NCBI GenBank assembly: GCA_023053575.1
Contig: JAKZAP010000020.1
Coordinates: 20,608,764-20,672,763, forward strand
DNA length: 64,000 nt
Direction of reading: 5' to 3'
Source: Branchinecta lynchi
Taxonomy: Eukaryota > Arthropoda > Branchiopoda > Anostraca > Branchinectidae
Within the stretch, counting starts at the first letter, position 1; each line of letters opens with the position of its first letter. A program made the translations under genes and the position numbers. The notes under the pieces were generated by a model. That model was not told the origin of the DNA. It was given only the letters and a program-made list of their open reading frames with translations, and ran no database searches. Shown piece after piece: positions 1 through 10,794 of this stretch.

Positions 1-715
1 ACAAATTTAGGTGGCAACGCTGGTACTGTCGGAGTCTGACGGTGTTGCGATTCTCGCCCGCAGAAAGTTTGAATTGCATGCACATGCATCGCCAGAGCAC
101 GAAATTTTTCAACTTTCATTGCGCGATTTTCAGACTACAGACGTTAGAATGATAAATAAATACATCTAATCCAAGGTAAACACAAGCACGTGAAGATTTC
201 TGTAGGTTGATTTGACCATTCTTTTTTCAGAAATGTACTAGGCTACTTGTAACTTTTCCTGTAGGTATACAGGAAAGCTGTTTTGTAGCTGTTTTTTTTG
301 TTTGTTTTATAAACTCCATTCCAATTCAGCCATTTCTAGACAGATACCGATTATTATTTTGGCAGGTTTGTGATCTGTTAGTCACAGAAGGACAGCCCCA
401 CAATGGTATTGTCTGGGTATTGTTTACAGTGCAAAGAACTGGCATCAGCTGGTGTAGATTTCTTATATTACTGAACCACCAGATGGCACCACTGCCTGGA
501 AGGTTGGAAATAAAGGGTATCAAAGTAAGGTAAACAAAGTCCGCGACGATCTTCACAAAAAGTTTCACACCAGCTGCCCGCTGTAGTTACTTTTCCAATG
601 TACCCAAATTACCCAAACGTATAGTACAAAAAAGACGTACCATGCAAAATACAATTTAGAAGATTGCCTTTACTAGCACCTGATTTGTGTGATATTGGTG
701 TGATAGACTGAATTA
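1..715. other. No gene or repeat recognised
   Basis: AT-rich unique-looking DNA. An 80-codon frame on the minus strand (326-568) has no recognisable motif, and I treat it as chance. No splice-flanked exon was found here. Confidence 0.4.
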
Positions 716-1935
716 TAGCGGTGTGATAGCGGAGTTAAGTAGTGCCAAAAATTGTCATAAAATACGAAGAAAATAATAAAAATTTAACGCTGCTGGCACC
801 GCCCGCTTTGGCCCCTGCAGTTACCCTCCCCTCCTTGAAACCGACTATACGCTAGTGGTTGCTTTCATCTTTGTTTGCTGGTTATGTCGCCTGATTTTTC
901 TTGTTGCAACTTATTCTCTGTGCTGAAGACAGTTTACAGGGTTACTTACCTATCTCATCTAATATCAACATACCAAGTACCAAGGTTACCATGTTTCTTC
1001 TTCTGTTTCTTCCCAACCATTCTCTCTGATCATCTTATTAGTCCAAAGACCGGTTGTGCAGGTTTTGCCAAGATTTTCATAAGTGTATTTTATCTTGTCT
1101 AATATCAGTATACCGAGTATCATGGTTGCCACGTTTCTTCTCTTTACGTGGTGTATCATGCTCCCAACCATTCTCTCTGACCATGTATCGCTGTTTGACT
1201 GTGTAGCTCCTCCCACAGGGCGGGGCTTAGCTAAAAACTGTCACTCGTCAACCCTTTGCTTACTAGTGCCTTACTGCCTTACTTAGTGGAGTTACGAGTG
1301 CCAAAAATTGTCATAAAATACGAAGAAAATACAAAAAATTTAACGCTGGTGGCACCGCCCGCTTTGGCCCCTGCAGTTGCCCCCCCCCCCCTCCTTGAAA
1401 CCGAATATACGCTAGTGGTTGATTTCATCTTTGTTTGCTGGTTATGTCGCCTGATTTTTCTTGTTGCAACTTATTCTCTGTGCTGAAGATAGTTCACAGA
1501 ATTTACAGGTTACTTACCTACCGTATCTCGTGTAATATCAACATACCAAGTACCAAGGTTGCCATGTTCCTTCCCAACCATTCTCTCTGATCATCTTATT
1601 AGTCCAAAGACCAGTTGTGCAGGTTTTGCCAAGATTTTCATAAGTGTATTTTATCTCGTCTAATATCATTATACCGAGTATTACCGTTGCCACGTTTCTT
1701 CTCTTTACGTGGCGTACCATGCTCCCAACTATTCTCTCTGATCATATGCGAAGACCGGCTGTGCAGGTTTTTCCAAGATTTTCATAAGTGTATCTTATCT
1801 CATCTATTATCATTACACCGAGTATCACTGTTGCCACGTTTATTCTCTTTACTTGGCGTATCATGCTCCCAACCATTCTCTCTGATCATGTTATTGGTCC
1901 AAAGACTGATTGTGCAGGTTTTGCAAAGATTGATG
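716..1935. repeat. Local tandem duplication with nested ~150-bp units
   Basis: A block beginning near the GCACCGCCCGCTTTGG motif at 796 recurs at 1352, a period of 556 bp. Within it a shorter unit carrying CCAACCATTCTCTCTGATCA repeats at about 1010, 1165, 1573, 1727 and 1870, so roughly every 145-155 bp at the right end. The unit also carries AGACCGGTTGTGCAGG and TTCATAAGTGTATTTTATC. Copies differ by substitutions and small indels, so the array is not recent. The chance frames here (for example 1615-1971) follow the repeat and are not genes. It may lie in an intron of the gene whose exon is at 2473-2629; that is inference. Confidence 0.8.
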
Positions 1936-1966
1936 TTCCTATGGCCCAAGCTGACTGCGAATCATA

Positions 1967-2261
1967 TTTGACGGTGCAAAACGGATAAGTCAGCTACATT
2001 TTATTCAAGCTATATTTCGGCCCTTCTTGGCAAGGGTCCTCTTCTGCTGACTTATCCGTTGTGCACCGTCAAATATGATATATTTTGACTATTATATTTT
2101 GACGCTTCTATTTCTATTTTGACTATTATATTTTGACGAGCTATATTTTGGCCCTTCTTGGCAAGGGTCCTCTTCATGAGCCTGAAGAGGACCCTTGCCA
2201 AGAAGGGCCGAAATATAGCTCGAATAAAATGTAGCTGACTTATCCGTTTTCCACCGTCAAA
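1967..2261. mobile_element. Foldback MITE, family A (TA-flanked)
   Basis: The ends read TTTGACGGTG at left and CACCGTCAAA at right, each next to TA. Inside them, long arms carry AAAACGGATAAGTCAGC, ATATTTCGGCCCTTCTTGG and CAAGGGTCCTC, and the second half holds the inverse of these. An extra right-hand arm ends near 2084, so two hairpins are chained. There is no coding capacity. TA targets and simple inverted arms suggest a Tc1/mariner-type MITE. Other copies or fragments are at 4791, 17805, 19500, 54270, 60594 and 62946. Confidence 0.8.
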
Positions 2262-2472
2262 TATAATTTTGCCAAGATTGTCGTTAAGAAGCAAGGGACT
2301 TAGCAAGAGGCTAAAAACAGACGAAGCCTTGCATAACTTTATGCAACTATATCTAAGTATTAATGTAGTCAGCTATCTCAAAACCTCTTCACAGCAATAC
2401 AGTCTGAGCACTGAGGTGTGCTTTAAGTAGTTTTCCTAATCTTTTTGTTCTAAGTTTGATTTTCAATTACAG
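2262..2472. other. Unassigned spacer before the P2X7-like exon
   Basis: No repeat is recognised. The last 15 bases before 2473 form a plausible acceptor (TTTTCAATTACAG), so part of this may be intron. Confidence 0.35.
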
Positions 2473-2629
2473 GCGGATGAGATATGTGGCTTACCGACAG
2501 TTTGTCAGGATGGTTTACCAGTTTCTGGGTCGCAGTATTAGAGGGGCCCTTCCATCCTGCGCCTATAAAGCTATACGAGAGCATTACCCGGAGTTGGAAG
2601 ATGAATACACTGGCTTTCTTCATGCCTAA
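2473..2629 (+). CDS. P2X7-receptor ballast-like C-terminal exon
   Basis: After an AG acceptor at 2471-2472 a frame runs from 2474 to TAA at 2627-2629, giving about 51 residues: RMRYVAYRQFVRMVYQF, then LGRSIRGALPSCAYKAI, then REHYPELEDEYTGFLHA. The pattern R-x-x-AYR, LPSC, IRxxxP and YTGF near the C-terminus is that of the cytoplasmic ballast domain of vertebrate P2X7, also found in many invertebrate proteins without the channel part. The fragment ends just after YTGF, as the family does, so it fits a terminal exon. There is no frameshift or stop. No upstream exon was found: a tandem array and a MITE lie directly 5'. It could be a gene's last exon, a retained gene fragment, or part of a multigene domain family. 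Confidence 0.65.
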
Positions 2630-3550
2630 CAAACCAGCATCATGCTACCTCCATACTGCCAATAAGCCATTCTGAGGACAAAGTGATCCAGCATTTTTGA
2701 CAGACAAAATGTGACAAAAGTTTTGTGCCGGCTTCGACAGCAGTTCTTGGACTGCAAGCAGACCAGAATTTATTGACTTTCCGCTCTACATCAGTGAGTG
2801 ACCAAAGCAGTCTCCCTCCAGAATGTGAAGGGAATAAAAAGGTCCTTTGAGCTAAGAGTCCTCAACGGCACAGCGGTCGGCATGTATGATGATCAGTGTA
2901 CGGCTTGCAGTGACATTCAGAACTCCGTGAGCCTTGACCGACATGCTGTTCTGAGGAAGACCTTGCTGATGTTTGCAAAGTTCTTCAAGAATACTGCATA
3001 TCTCTTAATTTGTGAGAGAGCTCTACCAGTTTTATACAGAGTGATATTTTCTACGGTTGTGTTAACAGTGAAGGCTACATGTGATCACTTATGAAATGCA
3101 GATTGAAATGGGGGTCATGTTTCACCTGAATGACCGCCACAGTTTCTGGCCTACCTTCCTGCCCCATGATACAAATGAATCCAAGAGTGTTTTTATTTAC
3201 TTCAAGTGAACATGGGTTCTAGTGAAAGAAATTGTGGTTAAACAAATTATGAAGCTTTGTGGTTCTACTTAAAGGAGATGTTCTTGTGCTTTCTCGCTGA
3301 AGTGAATAACATGGCTATGTGAGCGAAGAGCATGTATCCAATAGAAGAAGTTCCGAAGCTTCGAATTTCTCCTGCCATGAGGAGTGCACATCTAAACTTA
3401 TAATCAGTTTCCACCAAATTCTTCACACTTATCTGCTGTTGTCAAAACAAACATACTATTTACAATTATGAACATCTTATCTTACAAGTTCCTATATAGC
3501 TTTGTAGTTAAAATTTATATATTAAATAATGTTATGGCCCATGCCGGAGC
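2630..3550 (+). other. Possible 3' region downstream of the P2X7-like exon
   Basis: Balanced base composition and a run of broken open frames. One (about 2703-2846) is open for some 48 codons ending in ECEGNKKVL before TGA. Another of 98 codons begins at 2798 in a different frame. Neither shows a domain I recognise. This may be 3' UTR or decayed coding sequence, and no polyadenylation site could be fixed. Confidence 0.3.
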
Positions 3551-3594
3551 ACTTGAACTCACGAGCTGAGCCTTTAGGTACATGCATGGATACC

Positions 3595-3665
3595 TTCATT
3601 AAAGTTTAACTGAAAAGGGCTGAGAAAGGACCAATCACTTATTCACTTAAAGAGGCTCCAAGACC
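3595..3665. repeat. Short dispersed repeat (partner at 44320)
   Basis: A stretch with AAGTTTAACTGAAAAGGGCT, ATCACTTATTCACTTAA and AGAGGCTCC is found inverted at 44320-44390. Both copies are about 70 bp and diverged. No termini could be defined. Confidence 0.6.
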
Positions 3666-3769
3666 GACGAAAATGCATTACAGAATTGTTTGTTCAGTTA
3701 GATGATACAAAAATATGTTTGCTTTTCGGTTAAAGTTTAAATAAAAGAATTACAGAAGCTTGGTATTTT

Positions 3770-4090
3770 TCCGGCAGTTGAAGGATTCCTCGCACTATAT
3801 ACTCTTTAAATTCCAATATTTAAAAATGGCTGAATACTTTAAAACTATGCTTGGTTCTAAAAAACTGCCCAGGGTCTTGGTTGTTCCAAGCCTTTTTGAC
3901 TGTTGACTTCTAGCAACAAAAGGACAAACATTACATAATGGGTTTTTGTGAGGGAAACAAAGAATATCGCAAACAAGCATGATACATGTCGAAGATAGCA
4001 AGTGTATTGTAAAGTATTGTTGGGGGGTTAGAAATTACCGCAAGGAATTCGTGTTTAAGAATGAGTGGAGAGAGATTACGGAAGTAGGGT
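3770..4090. mobile_element. Degenerate TTAA MITE, family O
   Basis: The left part has CCTCGCACTATATACTC, the middle has TACTTTAAAACTATGCTTGG, and the right part has GATTACGGAAGTAGG. These are in the same order as in the intact family O copy at 60662-61035. The terminal TTAAAGGACC is lost on the left, and the right end is diverged. It is non-coding. Confidence 0.5.
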
Positions 4091-4377
4091 GCAACCTCTG
4101 AGCCATTTATCTATTCTACAAAGTCTCTTCAGACTATTTCTTAAATCGTGACTGCTGCTAGTAGTGATGAAAATAGTATAGAAGCAGGTCGTTCTGGTGG
4201 CTACATGATGTATAGGTGTCATTTTCATGGTGGCCTTGAACATCCTGAATGTGGTTAATCACTGAGCGAAACTTCTCGAATACCTCTTCAGAAGCTTTGC
4301 TGCTAGCAGCGCACCAATAGACGTGGTTTATGATGCTCCTACGGAAGTCAAAAGTTTTCTTTTAAATTTGAGATTGC

Positions 4378-4580
4378 TTAAGTAAAAAAAAAAAGTAAAT
4401 AGCAGCAAGAACAAATAAGCCAATATAAACTTCGTCTTGGGTCCCATGCAGGGATCATGGGCACCCTGACAAAACTGAGTTGAGCTACAGGTACTTGGTG
4501 AGCTTTCACTTGATTCCTGTCTACTTCTAGACCTCCCCAAGATCTTGATAATAGGCTAACCAAAAGACCAACTTCAACCA
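4378..4580 (-). repeat. Dispersed repeat N (homologous to 27600-27740)
   Basis: Read on the minus strand, this holds AGTTTTGTCAGGGTGCCC, GCATGGGACCCAAGACG and TTGGCTTATTTGTTCTTGC. The same series is at 27640-27720 on the plus strand. Both copies open a frame starting MGPKT followed by a leucine-rich stretch (FILAYLFLLL here, VLLAYLLLLL there). Conservation of this short frame could reflect coding or simply a recent common repeat. Confidence 0.6.
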
Positions 4581-4790
4581 GAGCCATGGTAACGGATGGA
4601 AGTTTGTCTTCTGGTTTGCAAGTCCCACCGCTGCAGTTAGAAAAGAATGTATTATATAGTGCATAAATAATCCCTGCTGCGAATTGACATGGGCTATCCA
4701 AAATATTTTGTGCGGAGTCACCAGGTCATCCCAGTAAATTTCAATGGACGATCTGGGGTTTCAGGGAAAATATATGACATATAATCGAAT

Positions 4791-4880
4791 AATGCCTAAA
4801 ATGGATATGTGGGCTATGATGCTTTGGCAATGATATTTTGGCGCTTCTTGGAAAGTGTCATCAGGCTGTCTGACGTAAGA
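4791..4880 (+). mobile_element. MITE-A arm fragment
   Basis: Diverged single arm: AATGCCTAAAATGGATATG, GCTATGATGCTTTGGCA, then a decayed form of the TTTCGGCCCTTCTTGG block and CATCAGGCTGTC. The inverse arm is missing. Confidence 0.55.
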
Positions 4881-5134
4881 AGGAGAGGCGTTAATACCCA
4901 AAATGTGTTATTTTTTGGGGGGGATGGGGGGCAAGATATTCAGCGACTTGTATGTTGTTTTAAACAACTGTTTTTGAAGGAAAAAAACACCATTTTCAAG
5001 AAAAGGAAGGCAGTTTTGAAAACAAAGAAAGCCTGTTGTTATGAAGAAAAATCGACGGATTTTAAGCTTTTCATGAGAAAAAACCCAACAAAAATCAACC
5101 AACTCAACAATCACAGATAATGAAGTATCAACAA

Positions 5135-5700
5135 CACAAAGAAAGATGGAAAGAGTAAAATGGGACGTTTTAAGTAAGGAAGAGTCGAACGCTGGCCCTT
5201 AACCACAAAGTTGAGAGAGACCAGTGACATAAAATAAAACACCAGTATCCACACAACCCTGTTACAAAGGAGCCACAACAATGAGAAGGACAATAAGGTA
5301 ATATATGTGTATCTTAACATCGGAAGTATTTCTTAGGATTCAGCTTACGATTCTCATGTAAAAGAAAAATTTGAGTAAGTGAGAATACAATACAATACCT
5401 GCTAGAAGTACTCCCCCACCCTACATACGACCTAAATACTACACAACATAAATCTCAGATTACTTATAACAACATATAGCATGCACACATCATAACAAAG
5501 TGTTAACCATGGAGAGAAAGGTGGGAAGAGCAAAAAGGGATGTTTAGGTAAGGAAGTGTCGGACGCTGGCCCTTAACCACAAAGTTGAGAGAGACCAGTG
5601 ACATGAATAATAACACCAGTATCCGCACAACCCCGTAACAAAGGAGACAGGATAATGAGAAGAGGGATAAGGTATAATATGTGCCATGGTTGCAGGACAA
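5135..5700. repeat. Direct repeat pair of ~190 bp
   Basis: Units at about 5140-5325 and 5510-5695 share CTGGCCCTTAACCACAAAG, GAGAGAGACCAGTGACAT and ACACCAGTATCC. The offset is about 370 bp, with unrelated DNA between. On the minus strand each opens a hydrophobic frame containing LNFVVKGQR and LPYL; the shared peptide follows from the DNA repeat. They lie downstream of the THAP frame, possibly in its intron. Confidence 0.75.
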
Positions 5701-5751
5701 TTACAGTATCATAGCATGCAAGGGACAAAACAGTAATAATAATCCTCTTAC

Positions 5752-5812
5752 CTGTAGACTTCTTGAAAGTCAACAGAAAAAGATATCAGTGCCTGGTTGA
5801 CATGGTGCCTCC
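5752..5812 (-). other. Possible decayed exon end with strong 5' splice site
   Basis: On the minus strand, just past the THAP frame's stop, a second frame reads HHVNQALISFSVDFQEVY and runs into CTACAG followed by GTAAGAGG, a near-consensus donor. If the THAP frame originally joined this one by a frameshift, the exon would end at about 5752. This is inference from one splice motif. Confidence 0.3.
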
Positions 5813-6205
5813 TTATACTGTCCTTATAAACCGAGGCACAGCATCACATTCTGAGTCTGATGTCACCGGTGCTATTATTCTCAAAGAACTAGGGCTCTGG
5901 AGGATCTGACGTAAGTGAACTGATGGAACGGCAAAGTAATCTAGTCTATTTCGACATTCACCCCTGTATGTTACAACTGTTTTAATGTACTTGGAATCAA
6001 AATGCTGCTCACACATGAAACCAGAAGAACTGGATTTATATGCCTGAGACAAAACAAAGGTGGGATTTTCTTGTCTCACAAAACTCTCTCATGATTTAAA
6101 TTTCGCCAAATTCTGCAGTTCCCGAAACTTAAAGTATGCTTTATTTTCAGTCTTAGTGGATTTAACTTCACAATTAGGATAGCAGCACTTCCTTTTAGAA
6201 GTCAT
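5813..6205 (-). pseudogene. THAP-domain protein fragment with one in-frame stop
   Basis: From ATG at 6205 one frame runs 131 codons to TAA at 5813, broken only by TGA at 6091-6089 (codon 39). It begins MTSKRKCCYPNC, has a CEQHF motif at residues 65-69 with 52 residues between the paired cysteines, and then RLDYFAVPSVHL at about 85-96. This is the C-x2-4-C ... C-x2-H zinc-binding pattern plus the closing AVP motif of THAP DNA-binding domains, and the spacing is within the family range. THAP domains occur in host transcription regulators and in P-element transposases; nothing after the domain tells which. The expected central tryptophan is not evident. It is either a pseudogene, a recent nonsense allele or a sequencing error. 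Confidence 0.7.
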
Positions 6206-7160
6206 TGTTACTTCTTAAATTGCGGGGGAGTATCGGAGTTTTGTCTTGTCTTGTCGGGTGTGAATGCGTTCGGCTTTCGCCCTAAACGCCGCCAAATATA
6301 AACAGGAGTATCGGAGTTCTACTGATCTCCTTTCTTGTGCATTTCAATACTTCTTCTTCTTCTTCCAGCGAACAATTTGATGAATGCGTTGGCAAAGAAG
6401 CATACAGGTAAAGCAAGACTACATCACGCGGGAATCTCACTTAAGACCCGTTCACACCTGCGGGTAATTCATGGGGGAGCAGTCCCTGTGCAGTCCTGAA
6501 GTAACCCGACTGAATCCAGAAACATTACAGACAGTTTTATACTGATACAGACGAGTTATTTAAGAAATTCAATCGGGTTTACCTTCCGTTTTAATGGAAT
6601 TGCGGCCCTTTAAGAAGACAGAAAATTGATCTTTTTTCTCCGTTTTCCTACGAGTCTCTGGGTCGTCCGGGTTTCCCGGAATCGGTCAAAAATAGAAAAT
6701 GTGTCGGTTTTAAGAAATGTCTTTGCCCAGCTGTTTATTTTGGTGCAGATTTAAAAGACTACTTTATAAGAATATCCTTTAAATGAATTCTAAGATCGCG
6801 TTTTAATGAAATTGGAAATCTGGAAAGAACAGAATCATCTGATAAAAATAATAAAGGTTGTGTATTTATACCGAGGCATTTACAGATATAAATCACATGT
6901 TGGAACAGAGTGTCCTCTGAGTTTTCCACAAGCCATGGTATTCCCGTCGTAATTTAGGCTAGACTGGAATTTAAAGATACAACGGAATATAAGAGTATCT
7001 TTCCTTGTGGATGCAAAATCTCCGGCCTCTCCGGGTAGCTAGCGGAAGAAAGGCAGAAGTGGTGTCAAAAGCTGCGCCCAAAATTACGGTGATTGATTGA
7101 CACAGGATTTGAGTCGTTGAGTTTGAGTCGTACTGACACGCTTACTCCTTCAAAACACTG
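6206..7160. other. Unassigned; upstream of THAP frame
   Basis: Contains two partial repeats of GGAGTATCGGAGTT (6226 and 6305) and a CTTCTT run. No exon or mobile element was recognised. The promoter of the THAP frame would lie here, but no motif supports one. Confidence 0.35.
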
Positions 7161-7164
7161 GCGT

Positions 7165-7402
7165 GTTTTGAACTTAAAGCCAGGCTTCACCTTTCAGATT
7201 ACCAGACGTATATTTGTTCTGTCTGTCGAATGGATTGCCTCTATGGTACCTTCCAGACATCCGGAATTTGGAGTGTCCAACACCCCGGACTTCCAGACGT
7301 TTTTGGCCTGGCTTCACCTTCCAGATCAGTCTCGGCGAAAACGGCTGTCTGCAATCCGGAAGAAAAATCTGGAAGGTGAAGCTTCGCTTTTAGTCATATA
7401 AA
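7165..7402. repeat. Dispersed repeat F (CCAGACATCCGGAA type)
   Basis: Carries TACCTTCCAGACATCCGGAA, TTTTTGGCCTGGCTTCACC and AATCTGGAAGGTGAAGC, repeated at 42955-43445. The unit is full of imperfect inverted copies of CTTCCAGA/TCTGGAAG. It is followed by unassigned sequence to 7500. The frame at 7093-7401 is not gene-like. Confidence 0.75.
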
Positions 7403-7504
7403 GTATTAGCTAGCAGATCGGATTAAATGGTTGGTTAGGGATAAATAATATTTTTACGGGATCTGGTGAAAACTGGAAATCGACAAATGATAATGTGGAC
7501 GTAG

Positions 7505-7535
7505 AAGTCCAATAAATATTCCCCTTTTGGATCCC
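7505..7535 (+). mobile_element. HLN-B 3'-end fragment, left of hAT insertion
   Basis: AATAAATATT...TTTTGGATCCC matches the HLN-B subterminal sequence (AATATTTTTGGGATCCC). The same HLN-B end resumes at 8883 as GGGATCCCATCGACACC. Confidence 0.6.
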
Positions 7536-8882
7536 CAGGGGCGTCGCAAGTGCATTTTCGGTGGGGGGTGCAGGGCAAAATTTTTTACCGAATCTGTCAA
7601 AAATTTACAGAATCCTAGAAACTGAGAATTCGAACTTTACATTATGGAACAAAAAGGATTACGTAGGAAGAGTAATAATAAAGGGCAGCATCAAAGGCGA
7701 TAAGCCAACTATTAAGCGGCGTTTTGGCGAAGCCCACGTGGAGAACATATTCCCGGGCATGATTGCAGTAACAGCTTCTACCTCTTATAGCGTAAGAAAA
7801 TTAAATCGAGCGCCGCGGGCAAAAATTTTCGAAATCCAGTTTTTTTTTTCCTGTGGGTAAAATTTAACCGCTCCTCTTACAAACCTTACATTCTAAGAAG
7901 TTCCAGGAACCGGATGGAGCGACGTTCCGGCAGCAGCAGCAACTGTAGTCTAGTCAATATACTACCTATAATCACATAAAGTGAGCGCCGCCGGCCCGAT
8001 TTTTTTTGCTTTTTCCTGCCAAATTTAAATTCCATCCAAATCCTAGCCTTTAATGCTTCGAAATCTCAATCCTAAAACTGGCTTCCACAGTCAAATGACG
8101 CGCCCTTCCATAAAACACAGAATATTACGAAAGCCGCTGCAGACTGAATTTTCGAAATATTTATGATTAGATATTCTTTTTGGGATCCAAATTAAAAGTA
8201 AGGACTATCGGTGAAATCATAGATCATCCCATTTGTCTGCGGCGCGATCAGTGCTTCACTCGACCTCTTCCGAGGTTCTTGATAACAACCGAACCCTGAC
8301 AGTTATAGCGAACAAATTACCGAATCCCAGTTATTATACCGAATTGTTTTGGTATCGAAAGACTACCGAACAATATTTATATTCGGTACACTTTCGTCGA
8401 AACTGGAATAAAAGTTGGGATTCGTGGTTAACTTCCTAATCCTGAAAACCATACCCAATAAATTACCGAATCCCAATCATGATACCAAATAACTTTGAAC
8501 CGATAGCTTATTCGGCATTCTGGGTAGCTACCGAATCTCCTTAAATATACCGAATAGTTCCGGCATCGAAACACTTACACAATTATTTCAATAAATTCTC
8601 AAATCAAATCAAATCGTTTATTGAGAAATCAACTTCTTAGCTTTCACCAAGTTCGTGATAACTAGCGAATACTGGCAATTATACTGAATCCCGATCATTA
8701 TACCGAAGAGATTTGTACCGATAGCCTATTTAGGATTTTGTATAACTACCGAATTTCCGTAAATATAACGAATAGTTCTGCTATCGAAAAAATACCGAAC
8801 GATTTTAGTCAAATAAGCCCAAAATTTACCGAATCTCAAAAAGTTGGGGGGTGCTGCACCCCTCCCCCTTGCGACGCTTCTG
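7536..8882. mobile_element. Non-autonomous hAT-like element, 1347 bp
   Basis: The termini are CAGGGGCGTCGCAAG and CTTGCGACGCTTCTG (13 of 15 paired). The flanks TGGATCCC and GGGATCCC look like an 8-bp target duplication, 7 of 8 identical. The interior is non-coding. Its right half (8230-8830) is a set of diverged short repeats around TACCGAAT, and a tiny LINE-like tail (AAATCAAATCAAATCG) lies near 8600. CAGGGGCG-type ends with 8-bp duplications mark hAT-superfamily MITEs. It sits in the GGATCC of an HLN-B end. Confidence 0.8.
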
Positions 8883-8912
8883 GGGATCCCATCGACACCT
8901 TTGGTCTAGTTA
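8883..8912 (+). mobile_element. HLN-B 3'-end fragment, right of hAT insertion
   Basis: GGGATCCCATCGACACC then TTTGGTCTAG is the HLN-B 3' terminus with small changes. Joining 7505-7535 to this restores one HLN-B end. Confidence 0.6.
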
Positions 8913-9189
8913 ACTTGGATCCATAGAGTAGGCTTAGGGATTTTTGTCGATTTCTGAGGATTTTCGTGCACACAGAAGCGGCAAGTTCAAGCGCTTAGAG
9001 CGGCGGGCCGTTTAAAAACGAGTAAGCAGTGATTTTAGGTTCCTATTCTTATTGTAACATTTGGTTGTGAGTGGTCGCAGAGTGGTCGTGCCTTTCCCCA
9101 AGCTGTACTATTCCAGTATGATTCCCAAATATCACTGACAATGCGTTCCAATGTTTTGGCAGCATTTGTGTTGAAATTAAGGTAAGGTA

Positions 9190-9536
9190 CAGGGGCGTCA
9201 CGACTGGGGGGGGGGGGCGAGGACTCCCTTCCCCCAATGCTGTCGGCCAGTTGTTAAAAAATAACCGATTCTGTGCTGCGCCCCCTGGGAGCCCCGCGAT
9301 TTATTAAAAAAATAGTTGATTTTTCAGTGAAAACAGTCGGTTTTTCTGATAATTGGTTGATTTTTCGTCAAAATAGTCAGTTTTTCTGAAAATCAGTCGA
9401 TTTTTTTTTCAAAAATGTCATTTTTGTTGTTGAAAAAAGTCGTTTTTTCTGCAGAAAAAGTCGGTAAAAATTACGAGCCAGTCGGTAAATGCCTCGCCCC
9501 CCCAAAAAACACATTTTGGCTAGTAACGGCTCTGGG
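9190..9536. mobile_element. Short hAT-like MITE, family T
   Basis: Begins CAGGGGCGTCACGACTGG with a G-run and ends CTAGTAACGGCTCTG. The interior is a series of ~35-bp diverged repeats of AGTCGATTTTTCGTCAAAAT and GTCGGTTTTTCTGAAAAT, bounded by the Gs at left and CTCGCCCCCC at right. Related copies are at 43923 and 54745. Target duplications are not clear. Non-coding. Confidence 0.7.
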
Positions 9537-10790
9537 TATTAATATCAGTTTGACAATTACTATTACTATTTGACAATTACTCTGGTCGAAGTTTCAGCTG
9601 AATTTGAGCACCTGTTGGCTGTTGTGGAGATGCATAGTCAGTTTACTTTCTGGGACTGTCAGGCCCTTATCACCTTCTTGTGTTAAATGTGAAAGGTTGC
9701 TTGCTTTTGCTGCAAGAATTGAAGGAAGATGCTAATAACCCTTTGGAAAAACACCATGTGCATGTGTAGGAAGGAGTTTACTAACCGAGTACCGTACTAA
9801 ACTGAAGTTGAAATTAAAGGTTTGAAGTGTCAAGTTTTGTGCCATATACTGGTATCTGCATTTGATCTTTTGCTCTCTTTCCCAAAGAATAGCTACAGTG
9901 TTGTATACCTCTATATATCCCCCCCCCCACACACACACAAAGTATCCCAACAGAAATTAAAAGCACTGTAAAAGAGAAATGGTAAAACTGGGTTTGGAAA
10001 GTTTGATTTTATTTTTGTGTCTAGAGAAGCTGAAACGCGTGACTCTTACTGATGTTAACTTATTAATTTATTGTTCTCATTTGACTGTTGTAGAGGCGAA
10101 TTTAGTTAGTTTGAGAAACACATATCTATTGTAATGTCACTAGCTTGTCACTAGGCATACAGCTACCCTTTTCATGATTCTATTTTTGGTTATTACTTCC
10201 TTGTATTTTTGTTGGGGGGGGGGGGAATGTCTCCCAATTATCACAAAAGGCTCATATGGGATTGTACTGTAATCCCTGGCAACTCACATTCATACAGTTA
10301 TTAGACTCTCAGTTTATGTGAGTCCTATTAAGAAAATTACATAAGAACCAACATAACATTATTGAACTTGTTTTCACCCACCACTGGTCGAAAACTGCAA
10401 TCTTTAGATAATAAGTATTTTGGGTGCCTCATTTTGACAAACAAGTTCCTCAGGAAGCAAGAAACTGGTGTATGGAGGACTGAAACAGGATGAAAAGGAA
10501 ATTATGGGTTTTCAGGTTACTTAACTTCAGCACAATGGAGTCAGCTGCTACCAGGACCAGGCAGCTCAGATGAGACTAAAGCGAGTTCAAAGCCATGATG
10601 GAAATAATTAAGGTTTTAGATGAGGCATCACTGGTCTGCTGTTGTGTTAGTGTTTTCAGGTCCTCAAAAGTAGTTGATGGGCTTTAAATAAGTTAACAGT
10701 CCCTGTGAGTTGGTCTATTGGCCCTTGGATTTTAGCCATTCTCACATTTATGAAGTCTAAAAGGTAGAGTTAAAAAATGGAATAACAAGA
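9537..10790. other. No gene recognised (1.25 kb)
   Basis: Unique-looking AT-rich DNA with short C- and G-runs (9920, 10214). No splice-flanked frame, tRNA or repeat end was seen. Confidence 0.4.
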
Positions 10791-10794
10791 TGTG

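Noticed and set aside
716..1935. Possible CRISPR or satellite array
   Set aside because: Units are long, diverged and adjacent without unique spacers. It is a local tandem duplication in a eukaryotic setting.
5135..5700. Two membrane-protein genes on the minus strand
   Set aside because: The hydrophobic frames arise from one duplicated 190-bp DNA segment. No start context or family motif.
9190..9536. 8-bp target duplication for this hAT-like MITE
   Set aside because: Left flank GTAAGGTA and right flank GGTATTAA do not match, so the insertion boundary is left unproven.
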